Shown: piece by piece, positions 43,401-50,400 of the stretch | How the letters are laid out: each line of letters opens with the position of its first letter | How positions within the stretch are numbered: the first letter of the stretch is position 1 | Assembly: GCF_000690055.1 (NCBI RefSeq) | Contig: NZ_JJNZ01000066.1 | Location: forward strand, 1-50,400 | Length of the DNA: 50,400 nucleotides | Source: Pseudoalteromonas fuliginea | GTDB lineage: Bacteria > Pseudomonadota > Gammaproteobacteria > Enterobacterales > Alteromonadaceae | Direction: 5' to 3' | Made by a program: the position numbers and the translations under genes | Notes under the pieces: model-generated | Database searches by the model: none | What the model was told of the DNA's origin: nothing | What the model saw: the letters and a program-made list of their open reading frames with translations, nothing else

Positions 43401-44315
43401 GAGCTGCAAGGTGAAGTAACCGAAACACTCTCTAAAGTAGCCGATAAAGGCATTGAAAAATCAGACCTAACACAATGGGATTTTGGTGAGCTGCCATCTT
43501 CATATGTTAAAAAACAAGGCCAATATGAGATAAAAGCATACCCTGCGCTGGTGGATAAAAAATCAGCCGCTGCAGTGGAGCTGTTTGATAACGAAGCAAA
43601 AGCGCAGCAAGCACATCAACAAGGTTTGCGCCGTTTAGTGTTATTAAATGTGCCATCGCCAATTAAGTATTTACAACAAAACTTACCGAATAAAGCAAAG
43701 CTGGGTTTGTACTTTAATCCATTTGGTAAAATAGCTGATTTAATTGATGACTGTATAGCCGCAGGTGTCGATAGCTTATTAGTTAAACACGGTGATATAC
43801 GTGACGAAAAAGCATTTGAAACAGTAAAAGAGCAAATACGCGGTGAGCTCGGTGATGCTGTTGTGTCGATTGCAACGCAGGTTGAGCAAGTATTAAGTAT
43901 TGCTCACGCGCTGCATAAAAAAATGAAAGGGCGCGTTGATTTAACCATGATAACGGCGCACGGCGATATAAAATCACAGCTTGAGTCACTTATATTTAAG
44001 GGTTTTGTGAGCGCGCATGGCGCAGATAAAATAACGGATTTAATCCGTTACCTAAAAGCTATTCAAAAACGCTTAGAAAAATTACCAGTTGATCCAAACA
44101 GAGATAGGTTATGCGTACTTGAACTTGATAAAGTGGCAATTGAATATAAGAAATTAACTAATAAAACACCTAAAGGGTTGCCAATTCCCCAAGAAGTAAC
44201 CGCTATTTTTTGGATGCAGCAAGAACTAAGAGTCTCTTTGTTTGCCCAAACATTAGGAACTCCTTATCCTATTTCATCAAAACGCATTTTAAATGCAATA
44301 AAAGAAATAGAATAA
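40428..44315 (+). CDS. hrpA: HrpA, DEAH-box ATP-dependent RNA helicase
   Basis: HrpA rescues stalled or collided ribosomes and acts on mRNA in E. coli. The 1295-residue protein has FKKRLHGVKKI near the start. The helicase core has Walker A GETGSGKTTQIP, the DEAH box IIDEAHERSLN, SATIDPERF and the QRMGRCGRVEAG motif VI (about residues 95-410). The HA2/OB and DUF3418-type C-terminal regions complete the usual length. A GTG at 40428, seven bases after AAGG, is preferred over the ATG at 40422, which is only one base from it. It is monocistronic with a hairpin after its stop. Confidence 0.97.
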   Translation: MVNLGQLFGELKTCLKKDQFIFKKRLHGVKKITDENKHANALEKIAADITRSQELRDKRLAGLPKVTYPEQLPVSQKKELIKDAIANNQVVIIAGETGSGKTTQIPKMCLELGRGVDGLIGHTQPRRLAARTVANRIAEEMKCELGQQVGFKIRFSDQVSNNTYVKLMTDGILLAEIQQDRFLNQYDTIIIDEAHERSLNIDFILGYLKNLLPKRPDLKIIITSATIDPERFSKHFDDAPIIEVSGRTFPVDVRYNPITDINKDDMEAEGDQLQGIFDAVDELCAEGPGDILIFLNGEREIRDTADALSKRNLKHTDVLPLYSRLSNAEQNRIFAPHSRRHIILSTNVAETSLTVPGIRYVIDPGTARISRYSYRTKVQRLPIEPISQASANQRMGRCGRVEAGICIRLYSEDDFLSRPEFTDPEILRTNLASVILQMLALGLGDMAQFPFVQAPDSRNISDGLSLLEELQAVKPDKRDNKTSLTASGRELSRLPVDPRLAKMVLTAHKLGALREVIIIVAALSIQDPRERPQEKRAAANEKHGRFDDPDSDFIAFLNLWNYLEEQQSELTNGQFRKLCQKDFLAYMRLREWQDIVYQISTVCNEMGMKATSQAADGELVHKALLSGMLSHIGFKDEKQIYKGARNSQFHIFPGSGLFKKSPKWIMSAELVETSKLYARTNAKIDINWVEPLAQHLVKRSYTEPHWEKKPGAVIAFEQQTLYGLLVVNKRRCVYSNIDPKVSRELFVRTALVEQELGLNERFLAFNSELIEDIQVLENKSRRRDILVDEQTLFEFYDKKIPKEINNRAAFLKWYKTQKQQNKHYLHMTREELMQHGASNITEFDYPDTWQQDNIILPLAYHFDPGQAVDGVAVQIPVALLNQVQESGFDWHIPAFRHELISGLIKSLPKSLRRNFVPAPNYADAVLAAIEPMQGSLIDALTTRLLRMTGVKVDPEAWDLTALAPHLRLQFEVRDEHDKLLARGLDLAKLKAELQGEVTETLSKVADKGIEKSDLTQWDFGELPSSYVKKQGQYEIKAYPALVDKKSAAAVELFDNEAKAQQAHQQGLRRLVLLNVPSPIKYLQQNLPNKAKLGLYFNPFGKIADLIDDCIAAGVDSLLVKHGDIRDEKAFETVKEQIRGELGDAVVSIATQVEQVLSIAHALHKKMKGRVDLTMITAHGDIKSQLESLIFKGFVSAHGADKITDLIRYLKAIQKRLEKLPVDPNRDRLCVLELDKVAIEYKKLTNKTPKGLPIPQEVTAIFWMQQELRVSLFAQTLGTPYPISSKRILNAIKEIE

Positions 44316-44327
44316 AACTTGCATTTT

Positions 44328-44351
44328 CCATTAAGCTTAGTACCTTAATGG
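44328..44351 (+). terminator. Probable terminator or leader hairpin after hrpA
   Basis: CCATTAAG and CTTAATGG form an 8-bp stem around an 8-base loop. A weak T-run (TTATTTTTG) follows after 8 bases, so termination is likely but not certain. It lies 40 bases before the response-regulator start. Confidence 0.55.
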
Positions 44352-44390
44352 GAGGACTTATTTTTGCTTTGAGAAGGAAACGGCATACCC

Positions 44391-44771
44391 ATGTCCTCAT
44401 TGATCGAACCTAAAACACGACGGCTGCTAGTCGTCGACGACGAGTATTTTAATTATGAAATTCTTAAAGCAGCACTCACTGCTAAATTTGATGTGAGCTA
44501 TGCTGATTCAGGTAAAAGTTGTTTAGCATCAGCGGTTGCTAATCCACCTGATATAATTTTACTTGATGTGTGCATGCCAGGACTTGATGGTTACGATACA
44601 TGTCGTATGCTAAAACATACCCCGGAGACAAAAAATATACCTATTGTTATGGTATCTGGCCTTGAGTCGGAGTTGGAGAAAAAAGCCGGATTTGACGCAG
44701 GATGCGACGCTTATGTAGTAAAACCATTTTCAATGAGTGTATTGTTAGAGCAAATTAATACAATAGTGTAG
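44391..44771 (+). CDS. Stand-alone CheY-like response regulator
   Basis: The 126-residue protein is a single receiver domain: RLLVVDDEYFNYEI (acidic pocket), IILLDVCMPGLDGYDTC with the phosphorylated Asp near residue 54, IVMVSGLESE and the YVVKPFS lysine. No output domain follows. Its stop lies eight bases before a PilZ-domain gene, so the two are probably co-expressed and may act together in c-di-GMP-linked control. The cognate kinase is not in the window. Confidence 0.92.
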   Translation: MSSLIEPKTRRLLVVDDEYFNYEILKAALTAKFDVSYADSGKSCLASAVANPPDIILLDVCMPGLDGYDTCRMLKHTPETKNIPIVMVSGLESELEKKAGFDAGCDAYVVKPFSMSVLLEQINTIV

Positions 44772-44779
44772 AGGGATTT

Positions 44780-45076
44780 ATGTTCACAGATGACAAACGA
44801 AACTTTAGACGTATGCAGGTAAATGCGACTGCAAATTTAACAACAGTGGAGCCAGTAGCTGGCTTGAATTATACGGCAGAGTGTGTTGATTTGAGCGCGA
44901 CAGGGTTATCATTGCATTTGGATGATTTACTTGAGCCAGATACTATTTTAACAGTTGATATAGCGTCTACTCACCCTAGCATTGCACCGTTAAAAGCAAC
45001 GGCTAAGGTAATACGTGCCAGCAAAGAAGATGATGGCACAATAACAGCAGGCCTTGAAATCATTCAGTTTAACTAA
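44780..45076 (+). CDS. PilZ-domain protein
   Basis: The 98-residue protein consists of one PilZ domain. The c-di-GMP-binding signatures are present: RNFRRMQVNATANL (RxxxR near residues 7-11) and CVDLSATGLSLHL (D/NxSxxG near residues 35-40). I infer that it binds c-di-GMP. It follows the receiver-domain gene by 8 bases. It lacks any catalytic domain, so it should act through a partner. Confidence 0.92.
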   Translation: MFTDDKRNFRRMQVNATANLTTVEPVAGLNYTAECVDLSATGLSLHLDDLLEPDTILTVDIASTHPSIAPLKATAKVIRASKEDDGTITAGLEIIQFN

Positions 45077-45095
45077 TTAAATGAATGATTAGATA

Positions 45096-46286
45096 TTAAA
45101 AAACCTTACAAATTAAGCCTTTTAAGTAAAAGCCTTCAGGGTAGCTACCCGCAATTGGGTGATCGGCTGCTTGATTTAATCGTTCCATTATAAGTAGATC
45201 TTTGCCCGCATCAAGAGCCGCATCAGCAACAACTTTTTGAAATAGGTTTTGCTCCATTAAGCCAGAGCAAGAGAATGTCAGTAATGTTCCACCTGGTTTT
45301 AGTATTTGCATGGCAATCATGTTGATGTCTTTATAACCACGACACGCGCCCGTTAGCTGCGCTTTATTATCAGCAAACTTTGGTGGATCCATTACGATGG
45401 TATCAAACTGTCTGCCTTCGTCGCGGTATTGACGCAGTAACTTAAAGACATCTTGCTTCACAAAATCAACTTTATTTAAGTCTAAGTTATTATGCTCAAC
45501 ATTACGTTTAGCAGTATCTAACGCTGGTTGCGATACATCAACGTTAGTGACATGCTCACACCCGCCACGCAAAGCGTACAACGAAAATGTACCTGTGTAA
45601 CTAAAACAGTTAAGTACCGTTTTGTCTTTTGAAAAACGCTCAAGTGCAGCACGGCTATCGCGTTGATCTAAGTAAAATCCGGTTTTATGACCTTCAATTA
45701 TATCGACTTCAATTTTTAAGCCGTTTTCTTCAATAAGTACAGGTTGTGTTGGCTCATTACCCCAAAGAACACCTTTAATTGGCTCCAAACCTTCTTTTGT
45801 ACGAACTTCTACGTCTGAGCGCTCGTATATGCTAGAACCTGGAAAAATAGCCATTAACGCGCCAACAATCTCGCCTTTATGACGCTCGGCACCCGCACTT
45901 AGTAACTGACAAACTAGTACATTATCAAATTTATCGATTGTAACGCCTGGTAAGTAATCAGACTCAGCTGCACATAATCTAAAGCCTGTTAATCCGCCTT
46001 CTTCTATTACTTGGCTCCGTGCTTCTAATGAGCGACGTAAACGGCGTTCAAAAAAGTTTTGATCGATGATTTCTTTTTCGTCAAAGCTCCAAACACGTGC
46101 ACGAATTTGTGAATGAGGGCTATAAGCAGCAGTTGCTAAAAACTTACCTTCGCTATCGTGAATCGTTACTGTGTCGCCTAATCCAGGTTTACCTTTAATT
46201 TTTTTGATGGCTTTTGAAAATAACCAAGGGTGTTTTCTTTTTAATGATTTATCGCGACCAGCTTGTAGGTAAACGGCAGATGACAT
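45096..46286 (-). CDS. rlmI: RlmI, 23S rRNA m5C1962 methyltransferase
   Basis: RlmI methylates cytosine 1962 in 23S rRNA. The 396-residue protein starts with a PUA domain (VYLQAGRDKSLKRKHPWLFS), then an EEHE-like linker, the SAM motif VLNCFSYTGTFSLYALRGG (about residues 224-242), motif IV IVMDPPKFADNK, a conserved ACRGYKDIN and the catalytic-cysteine segment LTFSCSGLM. Length and order match E. coli RlmI. It converges with the PilZ gene and diverges from the HD-domain gene. Confidence 0.95.
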   Translation of the reverse strand: MSSAVYLQAGRDKSLKRKHPWLFSKAIKKIKGKPGLGDTVTIHDSEGKFLATAAYSPHSQIRARVWSFDEKEIIDQNFFERRLRRSLEARSQVIEEGGLTGFRLCAAESDYLPGVTIDKFDNVLVCQLLSAGAERHKGEIVGALMAIFPGSSIYERSDVEVRTKEGLEPIKGVLWGNEPTQPVLIEENGLKIEVDIIEGHKTGFYLDQRDSRAALERFSKDKTVLNCFSYTGTFSLYALRGGCEHVTNVDVSQPALDTAKRNVEHNNLDLNKVDFVKQDVFKLLRQYRDEGRQFDTIVMDPPKFADNKAQLTGACRGYKDINMIAMQILKPGGTLLTFSCSGLMEQNLFQKVVADAALDAGKDLLIMERLNQAADHPIAGSYPEGFYLKGLICKVF

Positions 46287-46425
46287 AAGGCTTCTCAGTA
46301 GTAATAAATAAGCGCTATATTTTAGTCAAGCAGCGGGCAACATACAATGAATGTTTTGCAAGAGTGCTATAAAGCACGGTAAAGTACTAATAATTCACTT
46401 ATTAATTAGCTTTTGGAACCTGAAA

Positions 46426-47082
46426 GTGCCTGACGCCGTTTTAAGCCCCGATTTACAAATACTTAATTCACAATGCAGAGAATTTATAACCTCTTTAGTG
46501 CATGCCGATGTGGCTCACGATATTACGCATATAGAGCGAGTGGTGCGCGTTGCAATAAAACTATGTAATGCAGAGCAGGCTAATATGTCAGTTGTATTAC
46601 CTGCAGCGTGGATGCATGACTGTGTGGCGGTGGCTAAAAACCACCCTGATCGTGCAAAAGCCTCTACTATGGCAGCAGATAAGGCACTGGAATTTTTAAA
46701 ATCGATTGATTATGACGAGTCACTTTTTGATGATATTCATCATGCTATTGCGGCTCATAGCTTTAGCGCAAATATAGAAATTAAAACAGTTGAGGCGCAA
46801 ATAGTACAAGATGCTGACAGAATGGATGCACTAGGTGCGATTGGAGTGAGTCGATGTATGAAAGTTGGCGGCTCAATTTCTCGGTTATTGTATAACCCAG
46901 AAGACCCTTTTTGTATTGAACGAGAAGCTGATGATAAAAAATATACACTTGATCATTTTTTTATAAAACTATTACATATTGCTCAAAGCATGAATACTCC
47001 ATCAGCTAAAGCAGAAGCGAATAGGCGTACAGTTTACATGCATGAGTTTTTAGAGCAATTAAAGTCAGAAATTGGTGAGTAA
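46426..47082 (+). CDS. yedJ: YedJ-type HD-domain phosphohydrolase
   Basis: This protein of about 218 residues matches E. coli YedJ: VAHDITHIERVVRVA, the HD pair in PAAWMHDCVAVAKNHPDRAK, HAIAAHSFSANIEI, and VQDADRMDALGAIGVSRCM. HD proteins of this type hydrolyse nucleotides or phosphoesters; the substrate is unknown. The GTG at 46426 has GGAA seven bases upstream and is preferred over an upstream ATG at 46351. Its stop lies one base before the glyoxalase-fold gene's GTG. Confidence 0.88.
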   Translation: MPDAVLSPDLQILNSQCREFITSLVHADVAHDITHIERVVRVAIKLCNAEQANMSVVLPAAWMHDCVAVAKNHPDRAKASTMAADKALEFLKSIDYDESLFDDIHHAIAAHSFSANIEIKTVEAQIVQDADRMDALGAIGVSRCMKVGGSISRLLYNPEDPFCIEREADDKKYTLDHFFIKLLHIAQSMNTPSAKAEANRRTVYMHEFLEQLKSEIGE

Positions 47083-47083
47083 C

Positions 47084-47524
47084 GTGGATAATAAAAATAT
47101 GCCTAAATTGTCAGGTATTGATCATTGCCATTTGAATGTTGAAAATTTATCGAATGCAGTTAAATGGTATGAGCGCGTTTTAGGTTTTAGTATAGTACCC
47201 GAACTTGCTTTTTGGAATGAGGATGGACGAGGACCTTTAACGCTCGAGGATGCTAGTTCAAAGACTCGTTTAGCACTTTTTGAAGGTGAGGGGCGCAGTA
47301 AAGGAATTGCATTTTTGGCAACAGGGGAGCAATTTATACAGTGGCTTAGTCATCTTGAAAGTTTAAATATAAAAGCGGTTCTTGCTGATCATGGTGTAAC
47401 GTTTTCAATGTATTTTAAAGATGACAGTGGTAATAGCCATGAGATCACATCTCATGATTACTCGTATATAAAACTTTACTATCCATCGGTTAACTTAGGT
47501 TCGCATTCATCTAAAAAAAGCTAA
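47084..47524 (+). CDS. VOC/glyoxalase-fold protein
   Basis: The 146-residue protein has the paired beta-alpha-beta-beta-beta units of the vicinal-oxygen-chelate family: GIDHCHLNVENLSNAVKWYE, VLGFSIVPELAF, then FSMYFKDDSGNSHEITSHDY with the usual metal-ligand Glu position. His near the N-terminus and Glu near 125 are candidate ligands. It may be a dioxygenase, a glyoxalase or a drug-binding protein; the substrate cannot be told. Start is uncertain: GTG at 47084, or TTG/GTG codons overlapping the HD gene stop. It is probably in the same transcript as the HD gene. Confidence 0.8.
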   Translation: MDNKNMPKLSGIDHCHLNVENLSNAVKWYERVLGFSIVPELAFWNEDGRGPLTLEDASSKTRLALFEGEGRSKGIAFLATGEQFIQWLSHLESLNIKAVLADHGVTFSMYFKDDSGNSHEITSHDYSYIKLYYPSVNLGSHSSKKS

Positions 47525-47827
47525 TGTAGTTAATCCTATAATTCCCATTATATGAATTTATGTGTAAGTTTTTATCATACTGCTATCACTTTGAATAATA
47601 TTTAATTGGGGTTTATTCGCTGCTTTTTTGTTTCAAGTGAAACTGTATTTTTTAGCAATTATTTGTGCTTGTACAGTTAACATAAGTGCCAGACATGCGC
47701 TGTTTTTAGGATTCAACCTAAAGGTAATTTACGTTTTGTCGCTGCACAAATATAGGTGAAAATCGTGATCAGGACGCAGAAGCTTTGCTAGGTTTTTACT
47801 TGTTTTCACATGGATGTAAGTCAGTAA

Positions 47828-47890
47828 GGTAACGCATGAAAAGTTACCGACCCCACTAGGTGACACACCTCACGCAGCGATTAAATCGCT
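47828..47890 (+). ncRNA. Candidate structured RNA: three consecutive hairpins
   Basis: Perfect stems occur in a row: GGTAAC/GTTACC with a 9-base loop (47828-47848), AGGTG/CACCT with a 3-base loop (47858-47870) and AGCGAT/ATCGCT with a 3-base loop (47876-47890). No T-run follows directly. This is a structure-based guess; no known family was recognised. Confidence 0.35.
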
Positions 47891-47950
47891 CTTAGATAAA
47901 ATGAACTTTAATATTGTAAGGTCAGCAGGGCTTGGTCTTCTATTATCGTT

Positions 47951-48035
47951 TGAAGCAGTTAGATATAAAGTTTTCACTTAGTTATAGACCAGTTTTTTAT
48001 TATTAATTAGATCCCATACTTAAGCCTATTGGTAT
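47951..48035 (+). repeat. ATACCAA-type dispersed repeat, truncated copy (right half)
   Basis: GAAGCAGTTAGATATAAAG to CCTATTGGTAT aligns with the right half of the element at 3424-3583 (GAACAACTAGATACAAAAAC to GCAGATTGGTAT). The left half is missing or too diverged to see. It ends about 30 bases before the YgjP-type start. Confidence 0.65.
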
Positions 48036-48065
48036 AAAATATTAGAAATTTCGTGTTGGTTAAAT

Positions 48066-48764
48066 GTGGTAGAACTGTTGTTTGAGTATCAATTAAAGCG
48101 AAGTGCCCGACGTAAGACTGTTGCTATTAAAGTGCACCAACGGTCAATAACCGTTTATGCGCCTCATTATGTTCCTAAAAAACAGTTGGATTTATGGTTG
48201 GTTGAGAAACGAGATTGGGTAAATAGCCAACTTGATAAACAGATTAATATTGCAGACTCAAAGCAATATCCACTCGAAACACATAAAATTCTAATTTTCT
48301 CAAATCTTATAGACATAACGTTTGAACACGCTTTGCATTCTCAAGTTATAGAGCATGAGAATACATTAAGCGTATTGTGTTCTTCTCGAGTGAGCCATAA
48401 AAAATTGAAGTATAAAACATTACTTGAGGCGTATTTAACTGAAAAATTAGGATTATATATTGATATGCGTCTTGCTCACTTTTGTAAACTAATGGAGGAA
48501 CCTTTACCGAATGATTTACGAATACGTATCTATAAATGTAAATGGGGGAGTTGTAATAGTAAACGTGAGCTTACGTTTAACTTACTCTTGATTGGAGCCA
48601 AAAAATCAATTATAGACTACGTCATAGTCCACGAGTTGGCGCATTTACGTCACTTAGACCACAGTCGTGTATTTTGGCAACGTGTAGCTAAGTTTTATCC
48701 GGATCATAAGATAGCATCAGATTGGTTAAAGAATAATGGACAAAGTTTACAGTGGGAATTTTAA
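48066..48764 (+). CDS. ygjP: YgjP-type zinc metallopeptidase
   Basis: The 232-residue protein has the YgjP/DUF45 features: an N-terminal domain (VELLFEYQLKRSARRKTVAI), the KCKWGSCNSKRELTFN segment (about residues 157-172) and the zinc site VHELAHLRHLDHSRVFW (about 189-205). The last region matches HExxH followed by a third ligand. The substrate is unknown; related proteins act as SprT-like or M48-like peptidases. It starts with GTG and stands alone before tRNA-Tyr, which is on the other strand. Confidence 0.9.
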   Translation: MVELLFEYQLKRSARRKTVAIKVHQRSITVYAPHYVPKKQLDLWLVEKRDWVNSQLDKQINIADSKQYPLETHKILIFSNLIDITFEHALHSQVIEHENTLSVLCSSRVSHKKLKYKTLLEAYLTEKLGLYIDMRLAHFCKLMEEPLPNDLRIRIYKCKWGSCNSKRELTFNLLLIGAKKSIIDYVIVHELAHLRHLDHSRVFWQRVAKFYPDHKIASDWLKNNGQSLQWEF

Positions 48765-48806
48765 AAAATATTGAAGTTTAAAATATAAGGTATTTTAGAA
48801 GAAAAG

Positions 48807-48891
48807 TGGTGGAGGGAGCTGGATTCGAACCAGCGAAGGCTGAGCCGTCAGATTTACAGTCTGATCCCTTTGGCCGCTCGGGAACCCCTCC
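48807..48891 (-). tRNA. tRNA-Tyr(GTA)
   Basis: The minus strand forms an 85-base class II tRNA with acceptor GGAGGGG/TCCCTCC (last pair G-T), anticodon loop CTGTAAA with anticodon GTA, a long variable arm and an encoded CCA end. A single gene; no other tRNA adjoins. Confidence 0.95.
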
Positions 48892-48906
48892 AATGCAACG
48901 GCGCTG

Positions 48907-48934
48907 ATAATAGCAAAACTTATATTTAAGTAAA
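48907..48934 (-). promoter_or_regulatory. Probable promoter of tRNA-Tyr
   Basis: On the minus strand TTTACT and TATTAT lie 16 bases apart, about 15 bases before the tRNA 5' end, followed by a GC-rich CAGCGCCG. The -35 box is a 4 of 6 match. Confidence 0.55.
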
Positions 48935-49003
48935 GAAAAAAGCTAAAGAAAAATGAAATAAAGCCGATAAATATCTATTACCTACAATAATCGGCTAAAG
49001 TCT

Positions 49004-49531
49004 ATGCAAATCGACGATTTGTTAATCACAGAGAGTCAACTAAGTACACGGTTGAATAAAAGTGTACACGAACAACGTCGAGGAGAGTTTTCTCTTTTAT
49101 TGGCAATGTTATCCCACGATGCGCTTGATTTTAGTCAGTTCCATTTTCCAAAAACAGATATTGAAAACCCTATTGTTGAAGAAGAGACACTTCGTAAGCA
49201 ATTTGGTTCGGGTCCGAAGCAGCCTTTAGCACCGGATGAGTTTAATATGTTGATTGGGCAACACAACGCCGCTTTATTATCAAATGTGGGAGAGCATGCA
49301 GGTATGAGCGATATTAAGTTACGACACTGCTTAAACCCTGAACCACTTTCAATAAGAAATGATTTAGCTCATATTCCACTCAATGTGCTTGATAATTGTG
49401 AGCTAGCTGTGCGCAGACGTATTAAGAACAAAGAGACTCAGCTATCGCATCCGCAAATGGACGTAGCTTCATTCTATGATGGTCTTAATGATGAATCATT
49501 ACATCAACCGCTTCACTTAGCTACAGCATAA
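49004..49531 (+). CDS. Conserved hypothetical protein, 175 residues
   Basis: I do not recognise this protein. It opens with MQIDDLLITESQLSTRLNKS and has two short charged regions, LVRK-type ETLRKQFGSGPKQPLAPDEF and LAVRRRIKNKETQLS; it has no signal or membrane segment. The ribosome site is weak. It stands alone after tRNA-Tyr and before a gene starting 260 bases later. Its long intact frame and normal codon use support it as real. Confidence 0.65.
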   Translation: MQIDDLLITESQLSTRLNKSVHEQRRGEFSLLLAMLSHDALDFSQFHFPKTDIENPIVEEETLRKQFGSGPKQPLAPDEFNMLIGQHNAALLSNVGEHAGMSDIKLRHCLNPEPLSIRNDLAHIPLNVLDNCELAVRRRIKNKETQLSHPQMDVASFYDGLNDESLHQPLHLATA

Positions 49532-49789
49532 TATTGACCTACAAAATAATTTATCTATCTACGATTTCAAATCAGGTTATGTCAGGCCCAGTAAAACAAG
49601 CTTTAAATGGTCATTTTTATAATAATGATGGCTAAAAAGAGAGGCTTTGTAGCTATTTATAATGTTAATTGCCTAAAAATTGATTTAGTTTAAAAAAACC
49701 ATCCAAAAATTTAATGCAATTGCTATAATGATGTCAAATGGTATGACATGAAATGCCGTTATCATTAAACCAAGGTAATTAGGAACGTA

Positions 49790-50092
49790 ATGAAGAAAAC
49801 ATTCACGCTGAATCACGAGAAAATCAAATACCCTCGTATGGTCGATGCTGCAAAGCACGAAGTGAAAAAATATTTGAAAAGAGAACGTAATAAAACGCTA
49901 CCTGAAGATGCTGATTACTGGGCATTTGACTGTAAGTTTGGCAATACAGCTGAAGATGCTCAAGTAGTGCACGTTGCAGAGATTAGCAATCATATCAGCG
50001 ACATCGAAAAGCAAGATTTAAAGTCTTTCTACGTAGAGATTTTAGCAAAGCCAGCACAGCGTCAACAAGCTGATTTAGATGACGACGAGTAA
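49790..50092 (+). CDS. DUF6172-like small protein
   Basis: The 100-residue protein is KKTFTLNHEKIKYPRMVDAA, followed by KYLKRERNKTLP, then YWAFDCKFG and VHVAEISNHI and ending in YVEILAKPAQR. These conserved pieces fit a small soluble family I know as DUF6172, of unknown function. An AGGAACG-type ribosome site precedes the ATG. A terminator follows at 50124-50146. It is monocistronic. Confidence 0.72.
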   Translation: MKKTFTLNHEKIKYPRMVDAAKHEVKKYLKRERNKTLPEDADYWAFDCKFGNTAEDAQVVHVAEISNHISDIEKQDLKSFYVEILAKPAQRQQADLDDDE

Positions 50093-50123
50093 CTCTTAAA
50101 TTTTAAGTACTCGTAAAGTAGAG

Positions 50124-50146
50124 ATGGACCCAAGTGGTCCATTTTT
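50124..50146 (+). terminator. Terminator of the DUF6172-like gene
   Basis: ATGGACC and GGTCCAT pair around a CAAGT loop and end in a T-run, about 30 bases past the stop codon. Confidence 0.82.
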
Positions 50147-50186
50147 GTTATGTGGGTTTTAATATCAATCTGAATAATACTAACCA

Positions 50187-50345
50187 ACCAATCCGCAATC
50201 ATGCTTAATCAGTTTGAGGGATTAAATCTGACGCTAACGGCGTTAAAAATTTCTGATATAGGACAATTAAATAACGATTTTTTGTCTTGTTATCGACACG
50301 ATTCTGTTATCTAAAAATAGATCACTTAATTAAAAGAGTTGGTAT
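50187..50345 (+). repeat. ATACCAA-type dispersed repeat, diverged copy
   Basis: From ACCAATCCGCAATCATGCTT to GAGTTGGTAT this 159-bp segment aligns loosely with the element at 3424-3583; the block GGATTAAATCTGAC with GGCGTTAAAAATTTCTGATA is the clearest match. Another copy begins 39 bases later. Confidence 0.6.
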
Positions 50346-50383
50346 AAGTATTTGAACAATATAAATTATCTAATAACCCTATA

Positions 50384-50400
50384 ATACCAACCTGCATAAA
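50384..50400 (+). repeat. ATACCAA-type dispersed repeat, left end of a copy cut by the window edge
   Basis: ATACCAACCTGCATAAA is identical to the first 17 bases of the element at 3424. The rest lies outside the window. Confidence 0.65.

Larger units (their letters stand above)
47525..48065. other. Gene-free region with hairpins and a partial dispersed repeat
   Basis: I see no supported gene in these 540 bases. They contain three consecutive hairpins (47828-47890) and a right-hand fragment of the ATACCAA-type element (47951-48035), followed by the YgjP-type gene. The part 47525-47820 shows nothing I can name. Confidence 0.55.

Noticed and set aside
46351..46425. Longer start for the HD-domain gene
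   Set aside because: The upstream ATG lacks a clear ribosome site, and the family N-terminus begins near the GTG at 46426.
1..50400. CRISPR array, prophage, integrase, restriction or toxin-antitoxin system
   Set aside because: I looked for direct repeats with regular spacers and for known key motifs of these systems and found none I can defend.

Overview
The window looks like ordinary chromosome of a marine gammaproteobacterium of the Alteromonadales, most likely Pseudoalteromonas or a close relative. The evidence is the AT-rich composition, proteins that read like gammaproteobacterial orthologues throughout (RsxABC, UvrB, GcvR-Bcp, BamC, BepA-YfgD-WrbA, Pgi, Zwf-Pgl, HrpA, RlmI, YedJ, YgjP), and short dispersed repeats of the ATACCAA type. 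No rRNA operon, prophage, CRISPR array, transposase gene or plasmid function is visible. The genus call is inference from family resemblance.

Layout. 1-3081 (minus) carries rsxA-rsxB-rsxC of the Rnf/Rsx electron-transport complex; rsxC runs off the left edge. 3700-5640 is a membrane GGDEF/EAL protein with degenerate active sites. 5785-6163 holds four identical tRNA-Asn genes behind a strong promoter, followed by about 1 kb without a convincing gene that contains two inverted DnaA boxes. 7205-12197 is a tight run: MATE exporter, uvrB (TTG start), an RlmI-like methyltransferase and a TrmK-like methyltransferase. 12299-14205 has an unrecognised protein, a PspB-like protein and an isoprenylcysteine-methyltransferase-like membrane protein. 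14300-15767 has divergent queC and queE (queuosine). 15768-18852 is the most rearranged stretch: REP-like pairs flank a SAM methyltransferase, and a diverged duplication of the bcp 3' region flanks a GNAT acetyltransferase.

18797-21240 has bcp-gcvR diverging from bamC. 21307-25884 holds a YjiH-type membrane protein, a 48-residue membrane peptide, a PagL-like lipid A deacylase, a lone MlaC-like protein and an ankyrin-repeat membrane protein. 26023-29542 (minus) is an envelope/redox cluster (BepA, YfgD/ArsC, WrbA, a DUF2069-like protein), with an unrecognised gene upstream of bepA. 29690-33364 has a TusA-like protein overlapping an AI-2E/PerM-type permease, then a three-domain cysteine desulfurase/metallo-beta-lactamase-fold/rhodanese fusion. 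33765-37867 is central carbon metabolism (pgi, zwf, pgl). 38206-44315 holds a SapC-family protein, an exported isoaspartyl peptidase/asparaginase and hrpA. 44391-45076 is a response regulator with a PilZ protein. 45096-50092 holds rlmI, a YedJ-type HD protein, a glyoxalase-fold protein, a YgjP metallopeptidase, tRNA-Tyr and two small conserved proteins.

The genes do not form one pathway. Recurring themes are envelope maintenance (Rsx, PspB-like, BamC, PagL, MlaC, BepA), RNA modification or handling (TrmK-like, QueC/E, RlmI, HrpA, tRNAs), sulfur transfer (TusA-like plus the desulfurase fusion) and c-di-GMP signalling (degenerate GGDEF/EAL, PilZ). I saw no clear new defence or mobile system. 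The items most worth a second look are the desulfurase fusion, the repeat-flanked GNAT segment at 16921-18852, the dispersed ATACCAA element family and a few structured intergenic segments.
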